A DNA stretch of 64,000 nt from NCBI GenBank assembly GCA_001599595.1, contig BCHH01000007.1, positions 182,027 through 246,026 of the forward strand, written 5' to 3'. Position 1 is the first letter of the stretch. Each line of letters opens with the position of its first letter. This stretch comes from Beverwykella pulmonaria. Lineage: Eukaryota; Ascomycota; Dothideomycetes; Pleosporales; Melanommataceae. Positions 45,557 to 56,822 of this stretch are shown one piece after another. The notes under the pieces were generated by a model. The model worked only from the letters and a program-made list of their open reading frames with translations. It had not been told where the DNA came from and ran no database searches. Both the position numbers and the translations under genes were made by a program.

Positions 45557-48021
45557 ATGGCTTCACGAAGCCTGCTGGGGCAGCTCCCAACGGGTGCGTT
45601 CTGAGCGCTTGTGCTACAGTATATCTAGCTAACAAAATCGCAGAGCTCCTCTATATATGGCATGCACACCGAATTCCTATCCTTCTCACGGCCGCCTCTG
45701 TGCTTGCCGTCGTGCGTGTTGTACTCTACCTCCGCAGGAATCGGGAGAGGGTATCGACGTCCCCACTCTCCTCTTCGCCTATTGAGAAGAAGGTAGTCGA
45801 GCTTCGGCCTGAATGGCTCCCCGAGAACACCACACTTGATCCCTCGATACTGAATCTCGACAACCATGGAGAGGAATCTACAATGTTGGCCACGCCACCG
45901 GAGAAGGCGCGGAAGGGGCCAAAGACCGTCAAGGGCAGAAAGACGCGAAGCAAGGTCTCGAAGATAGTACCAACATTTGATCATACAAATGACCTGATTC
46001 AACCATTGATCTTCTTTCAATCCCTCTCCGGCTCCACCGAACGCTATGCTTCAGAATTTGCCCAGGTCTTCACCTCCTGGGCAGCCCACTCATCCTCTTC
46101 TCTCCTCGAACCTCAAGTCCTCGATCTTTCATACATCGAGTTCGACGACTACTTCATCAGCCCTCCCAAATCCGACTCGAGCGTCAAATACTTCTACCTT
46201 CTGCTGCTTCCCACCTACAATATCGACACTGTGCTCAGCACCTTCCTCGAGAATTTACAAGAAACACACAATGACTTCAGAATCGATACAGCCCCGCTGA
46301 GTGCGCTGCTCGGATACTCGGTGTTTGGCTTCGGAGACAAGGAGGACTGGCCGACAGAGGAAGAAGGCTACTGCAGCCAGGCGAGGGAAGTTGATAAATG
46401 GATGGCACGGCTGACGGGTAGGAAACGTGCATACCCGCTTGGTATGGGCAATGTTAAAGGAGATGCCGATGCACGACTGCAAGAGTGGCGTATAGGAGTA
46501 CAAGAAGCAATTACGGAAATAAAAGAAGGGCGGGGTCTAGGCGAAGGGGTCCCAGGAAGTGGAGATCCAGCTGAGAGCGACGAGGAAGATATTGATACTG
46601 CGGAAGACAGTGACATTGAGACCGCATCCCGAAAACCACTCAAGCCCAAGAAGACTGCACGAGTAGATGACGTCGAAGATCTAGGCTCAATGGTCTACTC
46701 CTCGAATCCTAACTCCCTCATTCCCATCGACTTCACAACCTACAAATCTAAGCCAGCATCTACGCAAGTACCAAAAGAAATGGTTCCCATCACTTCCCCG
46801 ACACATGCATCACTTACAAAGCAAGGCTACACGATTATTGGCTCCCACTCTGGAGTCAAGATATGCCGATGGACCAAATCAGCACTGCGAGGGCGAGGCT
46901 CATGCTACAAATATTCCTTCTATGGCATCGCATCTCATCTCTGTATGGAAGCCACGCCCTCCCTCTCGTGCTCCAATAAATGCGTTTTCTGCTGGCGCCA
47001 CGGCACGAATCCCGTTGGCACAACATGGCGCTGGATAACCGATGCTCCCGATCTCATCTTCGACGGCATTACTCAGGCGCACTACAAGAAAATCAAAATG
47101 TTGAAAGGAGTCCCAGGTGTGCGAGCCGAGCGATTCGCCGAAGCAATGCGCATACGGCACTGCGCACTAAGTCTAGTCGGAGAGCCCATCTTCTATCCGC
47201 ACATCAACGAGCTCCTCAACATCATGCACAATAACCGCATCTCCACATTCCTTGTATGCAATGCGCAGCATCCAGCCCAACTTGCCGCCCTTGTCCCCGT
47301 CACCCAATTATACGTCTCCATTGACGCTTCCAATAAAGACTCGCTCCGGAAGATCGACAGACCATTGCACAGGGACTTCTGGGAGCGCTTCTGTGCCTGT
47401 CTCGACATCATCCGAAACCGTCGCTTCGAACAGCGCACCGTTTTCCGGCTTACGCTAGTCAAGGGTTTCAACATGGCCGAGGAAGTCAAAGGATATGCCG
47501 ACCTAGTAGAACGTGCGCTACCCGGTTTCGTCGAAGTAAAAGGTGTCACGTACTGCGGAACAAGCGCAGCAGGAACCGCAGGCCTGACGATGCAAAATGT
47601 ACCTTTCTATGAAGAGGTCGCTGAATTCGTCACAGAGCTGGAGAAGGAACTGAACACAAGAGGCCTGACATACGGTATTGGTGCCGAGCATGCGCACTCA
47701 TGCTGCATACTGCTCGCCGACTCTACACGTTTCAAGCGTGATGGGCGATGGGCTACCCGGATTGATTTCGAGCAGTTCTTCAATCTCCATGAGGGCAAGG
47801 TCGAGGGGACAAGACTGGAAAAGGGAGAAGATGGGACCGAGAAGGTTGTGGGTTGGAGACCGGAGGATTATGTCGGTGGTGATACACCTGAATGGGCGCT
47901 TTGGGGCAATGGTGGTTTCGACCCGAGAGACGTAAGGGTGTATAGGAAGGGCAAGGGTCCAAAAGCTGATGCAGAGAGTCAAGCCGCCAAGGGAGCAGAT
48001 TTCAAGGCCGTGGAGATTTGA
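45557..48021 (+). CDS. TYW1: tRNA wybutosine-synthesising enzyme TYW1 (radical SAM)
   Basis: Model: exon 1 45557-45593 (12 codons, MASRSLLGQLPT), a 50-nt intron 45594-45643 (gtgcgt, branch gctaac, tcgcag), exon 2 45644-48021; 804 aa. A longer unspliced frame begins at 45475, but the spliced start gives a cleaner N-terminus. Seen: a hydrophobic anchor near 20-42 (IPILLTAASVLAVVRVVLYL); a flavodoxin-like domain from about 134 (FFQSLSGSTERYA, GYSVFGFGDKEDW); and a radical SAM core with CX3CX2C at Cys 455, 459 and 462 (SCSNKCVFCWRHG). Then come LSLVGEPIFYPHI, TYCGTSAAG and the C-terminal WATRIDFEQF. Known: TYW1 condenses N1-methylguanosine-37 of tRNA-Phe with pyruvate to form the tricyclic 4-demethylwyosine. 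The N-terminal anchor suggests ER membrane association, as in yeast. Confidence 0.95.
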
Positions 48022-48825
48022 AGAAGAATTTTAGCGAGTGGATTTGGATTAATTTGTATCTATATAAACATCTGGTTATTCTCAAAAGCGCTCCTTTCCT
48101 CCCTTTCTCGCTCAGTTGGTCCCGCGCCTAAGCTTGACCACGACAATGGTTTTATGATAATCACGATGCCCTCAACCGGTCCACTCTGTTACCCACGAAT
48201 GCCTAGACCGTCTGGGTCAGCCATACCTATCCAACAATCATGTCGATATCTTTATCCGCCAACAAAGGCCAAGGTCCATCTCTCGTGTGCTTGTGTCCAA
48301 GTGCGACTTTCTGGTGTTCAGCATTGTTTGACGGATAGATGTGCACATAAAGAGTGTGAAATTCCGTATCGAGCTGACTTCTCGCAGGACCACCATATAT
48401 GTCCATGAAGGGGAGCTAGCTAAAATGAGACATATGGTAGAACCCGTGTGACATGTGACAGAATAAGCGCAACGATGCAAGAATATTATCTTGTCGTTTA
48501 AAACTTATGAATGAACTCGATAAACAACAGTCACGCCTTTTGAAATCTTCGTTTCTGTCAGATGACTCAAGTCAATGGTGGTGGACAGTTTGAGCAATTG
48601 AAGATCAATGTAGTAATAGGGAAATGGCATGGCCATAGAAGAATACGGGTGAAGATAGACGAACAAACGCAAAATGGAAAGGTTGTTGTGCTATTGTGCA
48701 TGACTCGTCAACGCAGGTTTGCTATCAACCTTTCAACGAAGAACCTTGTAGCAGCGAATTTGTCAGTAGAATAAATAAAATATTGCCGTATCGAAGAAAT
48801 GGAAGTATACAAGATAGTGATAGAT
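48022..48825. other. Gene-free start of the accessory island
   Basis: This follows TYW1. Frames here (for example the 70-aa plus-strand frame at 48562) have no motifs. Composition becomes AT-richer than in the neighbouring genes. Confidence 0.45.
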
Positions 48826-48880
48826 TTGAGCTTACTGTTCTCGTCCTTAGTCAATGGTGTGATCAGCAGTAGGATTGAAG
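48826..48880 (-). pseudogene. Ulp1-like relic A (pre-catalytic segment)
   Basis: Seen: the minus strand reads LLITPLTKDENSKLKSI, close to LVTPLTEDENAKLECI just before the protease domain of the Ulp1-like gene (about 38560-38610). The match ends after about 18 codons, and the frame shows no protease motif. A fragment, not a gene. Confidence 0.6.
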
Positions 48881-48999
48881 GGTGGGCTTTCTTAAACACT
48901 CGAACCTCCTAGGATAGGTAAAGAGAACAGCAGACTGCTGTAAGATTAGAAGAATAAAGTGCTGATATCTGGACAGATGTATGAACACTGATGGGTCCG

Positions 49000-49030
49000 A
49001 GTTTGCTGTTCTCGTCATCAGTCAATAACG
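49000..49030 (-). pseudogene. Ulp1-like relic B, second copy of the same segment
   Basis: The minus strand reads LLTDDENSKL. At the DNA level it is closer to relic A (about 26 of 31 positions) than to the intact Ulp1-like gene, so A and B look like a local duplication about 170 bp apart. Confidence 0.45.
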
Positions 49031-49413
49031 TCCCTCTCTACGTACCGAGAAGCCCCCGTGCCGAGAAATATGATTGATACTCTAACTTCAAAGTAGCTTA
49101 AAATCTGTGCATATGTTGGTATCTGCAGTAGTCCTATATAAGCTGTGTGCTGTAGCTACTCCTGAACGTCTAGACCTCCTTTTGCCTAAAAATTACGGCC
49201 TCTTCGTTTTATAGCAGAACAGACTTCCTTCCTTACAGCACCACTATTAAACGTATACTACTCTTAATACTAAAAACAGAGACCTATCTAAGCCTCAGAA
49301 CCTGAGTCATTCATGCAGAGTTACCACCCGAATCAGTACCAAACGAAGCGATCACCAATCGTGGTTAGTGCGAGATAGCCACATAATTATCTCATTGTAA
49401 ACTAACTTATTGT

Positions 49414-49616
49414 GACGATATTATACATCGCCAGCCCCGGAAAGCCCTCGGGAGGCTACGGGCCAGTCACGGGTCCTCGACAAGATCACGTGACTACACC
49501 GGAGATATAGTCTTCTTCACGTTCCTGAGTCAAACTCAAGGATTCGTCTCAATAAAATCGTACACCTACCTTCAAGCTTCCTACTTACGAAACCTCTCAC
49601 ACTTATAATGGTTGTC
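49414..49616 (+). repeat. Possible solo-LTR-like segment
   Basis: The segment starts tgtgacgatattatacatcg and runs through a GC-rich block and an aataaa-like site (near 49552) to ctcacacttata, after which tggttgtcacgc follows. This shape resembles a fungal LTR, but I see no second LTR, primer site proof or target duplication. Confidence 0.25.
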
Positions 49617-50094
49617 ACGCTTGTGGCTGTTTGAAGCCTTGGCAAGCGGGCCGACCCGAGCCGCAGCCTACGATCCCACTCAACGTTGGCCATACCTCCT
49701 CACCTCTTACAAAATTTAGTCCTCCCTGCTAACGTCACCAAGATGTTCGTCCATTTCATATTTAGTCGAGTCGCTTTGCAAACTTTGACTTCTGTGACCC
49801 CTGCGTTTCAGCCTTACCGTGCCACAATGTGGGCTGCGCAATCAGCTCCACGTCGCCCCGAGCTGGTTCTAACTCCCTCCCCACAAACCAACTTACGGCA
49901 CTATTGCACTGTCTTGCTTCTAGATATGATTCTTTGATATGGCTCAGCGTCCTATTTTCCTGTGACCTCGCCAACCTCACTAGCCAGGACTGGTACTCTC
50001 AATAACTTGCTCGTCTCTTTATTTAAGCTACCACGTTTGAGCCTCCTAGGCCGTTTTCCTACAGCATACATCTGTCACAACTCCTTTAAAAGGA

Positions 50095-53000
50095 ATGCGT
50101 CTCCTACGACGCAGCAGCGCTAGTGAGTTTAGTCTTGAGGACTTAGCTAGCGATGATACAATACCCCCCTATGCGATACTCTCGCATACATGGGGAACCG
50201 ACACCGACGAGGTCACCTTTGAAGACCTCACAAATGGCACTGGTAAAGATAAGCCTGGGTTTGAGAAAATCCGTTTCTGCGGAGATCAAGCTTTGAGAGA
50301 TGGACTGCAATACTTTTGGATTGACACCTGTTGTATCAATAAGGCAAACAAGGGCGAACTCTCGCTAGCTATCAACTCTATGTTTCGCTGGTACTACAAC
50401 TCGACTCGATGCTACGTCTATTTGTCGGATGTCTCTAGCTCACCTTCGAACACCAAAGAGTGCAGTCTGTGGGAATCGAAGTTCCAGAAAACCAGATGGT
50501 TTGCCTGGATTTGGAAGTTGCTAGTGGTTAACTCCATGTTTCACTGGTATTATAGCGCGATTCGACGTTACTTTTATTCATCGGATGTCTCTAGTCCTCC
50601 TTTGGATAGCGACAATGTGTACAATTCGCAACTGTGGGAATCTGATCTTCGGAAAAGCAGATGGTTCACCCGAGGCTGGACACTGCAAGAGCTTCTTGCC
50701 CCGAGTTCTGTCGAGTTCTTCTCCCGGGAACACAAGCGGCTTGGTGATATAAAATCACTAATGCAACAAATCCACGAAATAACAGGGATTCCTAAGCCAG
50801 CACTTCAAGGGGCCCCTTTGTCTCAATTCAGCATCAACAAGCGATTGTCGTGGATAGAACACCGCCACACCAAGCTCGAAGAAGATAAGGCATACTCATT
50901 GCTAGGCATTTTCGACGTCTACATACCGCCTCTCTATGGCGAAGGGATGGCGAGCGCGTTCAAACGGCTCATGGACGAGATTGAAAAGCTAGAGAAATGT
51001 ATCCAAGACTTACACCTCACCGATCCCCGTGATGACAAGAAGCGGATAGAAGATACCAAGGGTGGCTTGCTGAAGGACTCGTACTGCTGGATCCTCCAAA
51101 ACTCCGACTACCAACAATGGCGTAGCGATTCGCAGAGCCGACTGCTTTGGATCAAGGGGGACCCTGGCAAAGGCAAGACCATGTTGCTCTGCGGCATTGT
51201 TAACGAGCTAGAGAAGTCAAAATCCAAGACAGACATCCTGTCTTACTTCTTCTGCCAAGCCACAGACCGGCGACTCGACAACGCCACGGCCGTGCTGCGA
51301 GGGCTGCTGTACTTGCTTGTCGATCAGCAACCATCACTCGTCTCGCATGTACGAAAGAAGCACGACCACGCAGGAAAAGCGCTCTTTGAGGATGTAAATG
51401 CCTGGACTGCTCTGTCTGAGATTTTTGAAAACATTCTGCAAGACCCAAGCTTAAAGAGCACGTACTTAATTATTGATGCTCTGGACGAATGTGTCACAGA
51501 CTTATCAAAGCTGTTAGCTTTTATTGTTAAGAAGACACCTGTATCCTCACGTGTTAAGTGGGTTGTCTCTAGCCGCAATTGGCTCAACATCAATAAGAGT
51601 CTAGGGAAGGTGGGACAAAAGGTGAACCTTTCCCTTGAGCTGAACGCAAAGTCTATTTCTGTCGCTGTTGAAACATACATCCGATATAAAGTGCTTCAGC
51701 TGGCAGAGGACAAGACGTACAACAACAAGACAAAAGAAGCCGTGCTAGCTTATCTACTCGCAAATGCGAATGACACTTTCCTCTGGGTAGCTTTGGTCTG
51801 TCAGAACCTCGAAAACATCTTGCGATTCGATGTACTTGAGAAGTTAAACACCTTTCCACCTGGGCTTGACTCTCTTTACGAGCGAATGATGGGGCAAATA
51901 TGCAACTCTGGCTATGCTGACATCTGCAAGCAGATACTGGCTTTGATCGCAATTGTGTACCAACCCATTACGTTTGAAGAGCTAACATCTCTTAATGAGA
52001 TGCTCGGCAACACAGCCGACATTCTAGATTCAATACGGGAGATTATTACCCTCTGTGGCTCGTTCCTTACTGTTCGAGAAAATACCATCTATTTTGTGCA
52101 CCAGTCGGCGAAGGACTTTTTATTTGCGAACGCATATAATATCGTATTTCCCTCTGGTAGGGAAGATACACACTACAAAATCTTCTCAAGATCTCTCCAG
52201 GCCATGTCTAAGACGCTACGACGAGACATCTACGGCCTACGAGACATCCATGGCTTACGTGCGTTGGGGTATCCTGCCAAGCAATTTAAGCAGCCGGACT
52301 CAGACCCATTAGCAGCGTTACGCTACTCGTGTATCTACTGGGTCAATCACCTCTCGAATTCTGGCTCTTCTGTACATCACAAGGCTGACATGCAAGATGG
52401 GGGTGCTATTGACAACTTTATAAGAGAGAAATACCTTTACTGGCTAGAGGCTCTTAGCATTTGCAAGAGCATGCCAGAGGGTGTAGTTTCAATCGCAAAA
52501 CTTGAGGCTTTAGTTCAGGTAATTTTTAGATCACCAATACTATGTATAACACCTACTAACACAACCTAGAGAGAGACGAATGCACCTGCAGTGCTTGAAC
52601 TAGTTCAAGACGCGCGTCGATTTATTACATATCACAAGTGGACAATAGAGAACAGTCCTCTTCAGGCATACACCTCTGCACTCATGTTTAGCCCAGAACG
52701 TAGCCTAATTAGATGCCTTTTTAAGAAGGACGAGCCAAAGTGGATTATATTTAAACCAAGTTTAGGAGATAAGTGGAGTCCATGCCTCCAGACGCTCGAA
52801 GGCCATAGCAGTAGGGTCAAGTCAGTCGCCTTTTCCCACGACTCGACACGGCTCGCGTCTGCGTCCTCTGACAGCACAATCAAGATCTGGGATGCGAGAA
52901 GCGGCGAGTGCCTCCAGACGCTCGAGGGCTATAGCGATACCGTCAACTCGGTCACATTCTCCCACGACTCGGCACAGCTCGCGTCTGCGTCCGACAACAG

Positions 53001-54624
53001 CACAGTCAAGATCTGGGATGCGAGCAGCGGCGAGTGCCTCCAGACGCTCAGGGGCCATAGCAGCAGGGTCAACTCGGTCACCTTCTCCCACGACTCGGCA
53101 CGACTCGCGTCTGCGTCCTCCGACAACACAGTCAAGATTTGGGATGCGAGCAGCGGTGAGTGTTTCCTGACGCTCGAGGGCCATAGCAGTTGGGTCTGGT
53201 CGGTCGCCTTCTCTCACGACTCGGCACAGCTCGCGTCTGCGTCCTCCGACAGCACAGTCAAGATCTGGGATGCGAGAAGCGGCGAGTGCCTCCAGACGCT
53301 CGAGGGCCGTAGCGATACCTTCAACTCGGTCACCTTCTCCCACGACTCGGCATGGCTCGCGTCTGCATCCTCCAACAGCACAGTCAAGATCTGGGATGCG
53401 AGCAGCGGCGAGTGCCTCCAGACGCTCGAGGGCCATAGCAGTGCGGTCAACTCGGTCACCTTCTCCCACGACTCGGCACAGCTCGCGTCTGCGTCCGACG
53501 ACAGCACAGTCAAGACTTGGGATGCGAGCAGCGGTGAGTGTCTCCTGACGCTCGAGGGCCATAGCAGTTTGGTTAGGTCGGTCGCCTTCTCCCACGACTC
53601 GGCACAGCTCGCATCTGCGTCCGACGACAGCACAGTCAAGATCTGGGATGCGAACAGCAGCGAGTGTCTCCAGAAGCTCGAGGGCCATAGCAGTAGGGTC
53701 AACTCGGTCACCTTCTCCCACGACTCGGCACGGCTTGCATCTGCGTCCGACGACAGCACAGTCAAGACCTGGGATGCGAGAAGCGGCGAGTGCCTCCAGA
53801 CGCTCAAGGGCCATAGAGATACCGTCAACTCGGTTGCCTTCTCCCACGACTTGGCACAGCTCGCGTCTGCGTCCGACGACAACACAGTCAAAATCTGGGA
53901 TGCGAGAAGCGGCGAGTGCCTCCAGACGCTCGAGGGCCATAGCGATTGCGTCAACTCGGTTGCCTTCTCCTACGACTCGGCACAGCTCGCGTCTGCGTCC
54001 GACGACAGCACAGTCAAGATCTGGGATGCGAGCAGCGGCAAGCGTCTCCAGATGCTCGAGGGCCATAGCAATTGCATCAACTCGGTCACCTTCTCCCACG
54101 ACTCAGCACAGCTCGCATCTGCATCCTCCGACAGCACAGTCAAGATCTGGGATGCGAGCAGCGGTGAGTGTCTCCTGACGCTCGAGGGCCATAGCACTTG
54201 GGTTAAGTCGGTCGCCTTCTCCCACGACTCGGCACGGCTCGCGTCTGCGTCCTTCGATAGCACAGTCAAGATCTGGGATGCCGGCAGTGGCGAGTGCCTT
54301 CAGACGCTCAATATTGGTCGAGTACTTTTCAACATATCGTTTGATACCACAAACTCATATCTTTACACAGAAGGTGGTACTATCAATATTAGTGCTTCAT
54401 CTAGTGCAGCTATAATAGCGACTAATTTAGAGCCTCAAACCCCTCAATATCAAGGCGGAGCTTTGAGCTCAGATGGGACATGGATAACGTATAATTCAGA
54501 AAACATAGTGCGGTTACCCTCAGAGTATCGGCCGTCATGCTCAACAGTATTAGGGAAGAAAATTGGCATTGGTGTTGGAAGCGGTAGTGTGTGGATATGT
54601 AATGTTCAATTGGAAGGCTTATAA
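50095..54624 (+). CDS. HET-NACHT-WD40 (HNWD) incompatibility receptor, HET-E/HET-D-like NLR
   Basis: Model: exons 50095-52518 and 52570-54624 (51-nt intron, gtaatt, branch actaac, cctag); 1492 aa. Seen: an N-terminal HET domain (YAILSHTWG, FWIDTCCIN, RGWTLQELLAP) with an internal duplication of about 52 residues. The NACHT domain has Walker A IKGDPGKGKT (about 352-361) and Walker B YLIIDALDEC (about 457-466), followed by VHQSAKDFLF. Twelve WD40 repeats of exactly 42 residues run from about 884 to 1387, then a short divergent tail. Known: HNWD proteins (Podospora HET-E, HET-D, HET-R) recognise variants of a partner through hypervariable WD40 repeats and trigger cell death of fused heterokaryons through the HET domain. 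Inferred: an allorecognition receptor. The frame is open, but the duplicated HET domain may alter death signalling. Confidence 0.95.
50374..50693 (+). repeat. In-frame tandem duplication within the HET domain
   Basis: Unit 1 starts at 50374 (NSMFRWYYNS, YVYLSDVSS, LWESKFQKTRWF); unit 2 starts at 50530, exactly 156 bp later (NSMFHWYYSA, YFYSSDVSS, LWESDLRKSRWF). Only unit 2 continues into the canonical RGWTLQELL. The two copies differ at many residues, so the event is not recent. Confidence 0.9.
52804..54315 (+). repeat. Twelve tandem 126-bp WD40 repeats
   Basis: Each unit starts at the His (or equivalent) codon of GHSSRV-type motifs. Periodicity is exactly 126 bp: unit 1 starts at 52804 and unit 12 at 54190. 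Most codons are shared by all units. Variation is concentrated at repeat residues 2-6, 9, 16, 22-24, 28, 32 and 38. The homogeneity implies ongoing gene conversion or unequal exchange; it also keeps other frames open, including a 425-aa antisense artefact. Confidence 0.95.
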
Positions 54625-55326
54625 ACATTCATGTAGATATAACTTCCTATCCTATATTTCTTATCCCCCCTTTTTTATAGAGGGTCGGGGATTCACAAGA
54701 ATATATCGCTTTCTAAATTGCCACATCGAAGCTTCTAACATCCTTTGTTTGCTTACAATACATTAAATTTTGGGATGATAAAGCCACATTTTGAAGATTC
54801 GCCACTCAAGGTTTGTTAGAAGCAGACGAACGCCTTGATAACGCTAACAAGAGTGACGGTCGACCTGTTCCGGCTATGACCTTGTGAGGTGGTGATTCTG
54901 TAGGTGTTATTTTAGAGAGTCCAGTCGGTTGACGAGCATGGCTAAGGTTGAGCTGAACCACAAAGCGGCTGTGGTGCTGAGATCGGCCCGCGTACCAAGG
55001 CTACTGTTTATAAATATTACCGTAATGATTATATACAAAGTGCAGGCAGTTTTACTCTAGCCAGGATAGGTGATTGCGTGGACGGAGGTACCAAGTGGTG
55101 TGGCAACCTGGCATAAATTTGCGCGCTACAGCAAACTCAAGTGTACTGTAATTGAAGACTACCAGCACCTTAGTAAGGCTTGAAGATTCAGATAAGACCT
55201 TTATATGAGTATCATGAGTGATAAGAGCTTGACGGTGGTGCTGTAGTGAAGGAACTCTATTATGACAGGAACGGAAGCCCGAGATGCTAGTGTGAAATCG
55301 TGTGTGAGCAACATACAAAGTTGACA
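54625..55326. other. Gene-free interval downstream of the HNWD gene
   Basis: About 0.7 kb. A 92-aa minus-strand frame at 55052-55330 has no motif. Nothing else is recognised. Confidence 0.45.
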
Positions 55327-55594
55327 TCATAAGGATCTAGGGTCTGAACATGGAAGAAAGGATTGGATCATTGTCCTAGGTATCATCAAAGTCATCCAAA
55401 GACGCCATATGCTTGTCCGTCCTATCAACCATACCAATCGTAACCTCAATAGTAGATACCAAACACCAAACACCACATGAATACCAGTCAATGGGAATAT
55501 GTCACAATCCTTGCCGTTGAGTTGCCTCACACTCTCTTGCATCTGGGTAGTCTTCCAGTCGGCCTTATTCCAGGGTTCGACCAACATAATCTTC
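55327..55594 (-). pseudogene. Ulp1-like relic C (catalytic cysteine segment)
   Basis: Seen: the minus strand reads NKADWKTTQMQESVRQLNGK then DC, near-identical in layout to the end of the intact protease (NEADWTVTQTQESVMQLNGK, DC). After the Cys the residues diverge (DIFPLTGIHVV versus GVFTCLNALAL) and no His/Asp half lies upstream. It begins directly after the GID8 stop codon and overlaps the end of GID8 in another frame. A truncated, inactive copy. Confidence 0.8.
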
Positions 55595-56822
55595 TCACTG
55601 CACCATGATATCGGCAGCTTCACTATTGCCATTCGAATCGTTCACATTATTGTCTTCATCTTGGAGGCCTAGGGGTATGAATGGTGGCACGTCCTTTCCA
55701 GAATCCCGAGCCTTCGCTTCTGCCCACAACCGCAACCGTACTAGACTTCTTATCCGAGCTTCGCCGCGAGCACCCATGCTGCATAATATAGCCTCATTGA
55801 CTCGACTCGCGATGTCCCGACGGAGCGAAGGTTTTAGCAGCTCGGCGAGCTGGGGTTGCAAGTTATCAGAAGGCAGGAATATCAGGAGAGACATGGTGAG
55901 CTCGAGGTCTTTCAAGAAGTCGGGGTTTGTGGCGGCACGAGGAGCGAGCTGAGAAGAGGCGAAATTCAAGGCCGGAGTGATATCAGAGGTTGGGGTCGAT
56001 GTGCAGGTGCGGATAAGTTCAATGAGTTGAAGACGAAGAAGTGCAAAGTGAAGGGCAGGATCGGTATCAAGAATCTGAGTGTGATCGTCAGCGATGTCTC
56101 GAGAGATTGTGTGCGAGATCAGAAGTTGACTAGGTGCTTGAGTTCATACTGAGGACTGAAGGTTTGGCTATCATCTCAGCCCGAAGGCTATGAGTGGTGC
56201 ATGAACAGTGTATAATCATGACAAGAGAGAAGGGTCAGAGGAGCATGGGTAGACTCACTTGTGGGTTCAGGTCATTGATCTTGTTAATTGCAGTATCAAT
56301 GTCGCCAGCGTGAATGGCCTTTCGGATCTCCACTCGGGACGAGATCGACTCCTCGTCAACAGGAAGCTGCAAGTTCGCTTCTTTCGCAAACTTTTCAGCA
56401 GCTCGGGGGTATCCTTCGCTGATGAGATAATCCATGATGACGAAATTGATATCTCTGGATCGGAGCGACAAGGTCAGCACAGTTTCCATCATGACAGTGC
56501 ACAGTGCACAGTGCACGTAGAGAGAGGGTAGTAACGAAGCACATGGTGCGCTTCAGATCAGAATACAAGTTAACATGTTCTCCACACGGAATTTTCGGAG
56601 AGATTCCCAACTTTTAAGCTCATCATATGAGCAGCCCAGACAGCTGCAAGCGGGGCAATGAAAGGAAAAAAGCAACTTACGCCTTGGACGGCTTGATCTC
56701 GTCAACTTTCCGGTGAAACGAATGCTGCGTAGGCGTTGCCGCCGACACAGAGACGGTTGATGAGCTCTGTGAGCGTGGGTTAACAGGCTGAAGCGAAGTC
56801 GGAAAGCGGAGGGGCTCACCAT
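55595..56822 (-). CDS. GID8: GID/CTLH E3 ligase subunit GID8 (LisH-CTLH-CRA protein)
   Basis: Model: exons 56822-56820 (ATG only), 56766-56681, 56454-56259 and 56074-55595; 254 aa, phases consistent. Seen: the short lead SSSTVSVSAATPTQHSFHRK and KVDEIKPSK, a LisH motif (NFVIMDYLISEGYPRAAEKF), a CTLH segment (EIRKAIHAGDIDTAINKIND), and a CRA-type helical end (ALLRLQLIELIR, DFLKDLELTMSLLIFLP). Known: Gid8 is a core scaffold of the GID/CTLH ubiquitin ligase that degrades gluconeogenic enzymes. Odd: the first coding exon is a bare ATG followed at once by gtgagc; introns 2 and 3 (226 and 184 nt) are long for this window. The stop abuts an Ulp1-like relic, so the 3' UTR is probably foreign sequence. 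Confidence 0.93.

Noticed and set aside
45475..45643. TYW1 start at 45475 without an intron
   Set aside because: The frame reads through a clear intron (gtgcgt, gctaac, tcgcag); the spliced start at 45557 gives a coherent N-terminus leading into the membrane anchor.
48500..48780. 70-aa plus-strand frame near 48562 as a small gene
   Set aside because: No motif, no start context, and it lies in the AT-rich relic-bearing interval.
48826..49030. Ulp1 fragments as evidence for a KDZ-type transposon
   Set aside because: Some fungal transposons carry Ulp1 domains, but no transposase core or terminal repeats were seen here, so the fragments are reported only as relics.
52822..54099. 425-aa antisense open frame across the WD40 array
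   Set aside because: It is a by-product of the homogenised 126-bp repeats, which keep several frames open. It has no start context, domain or partner exon.
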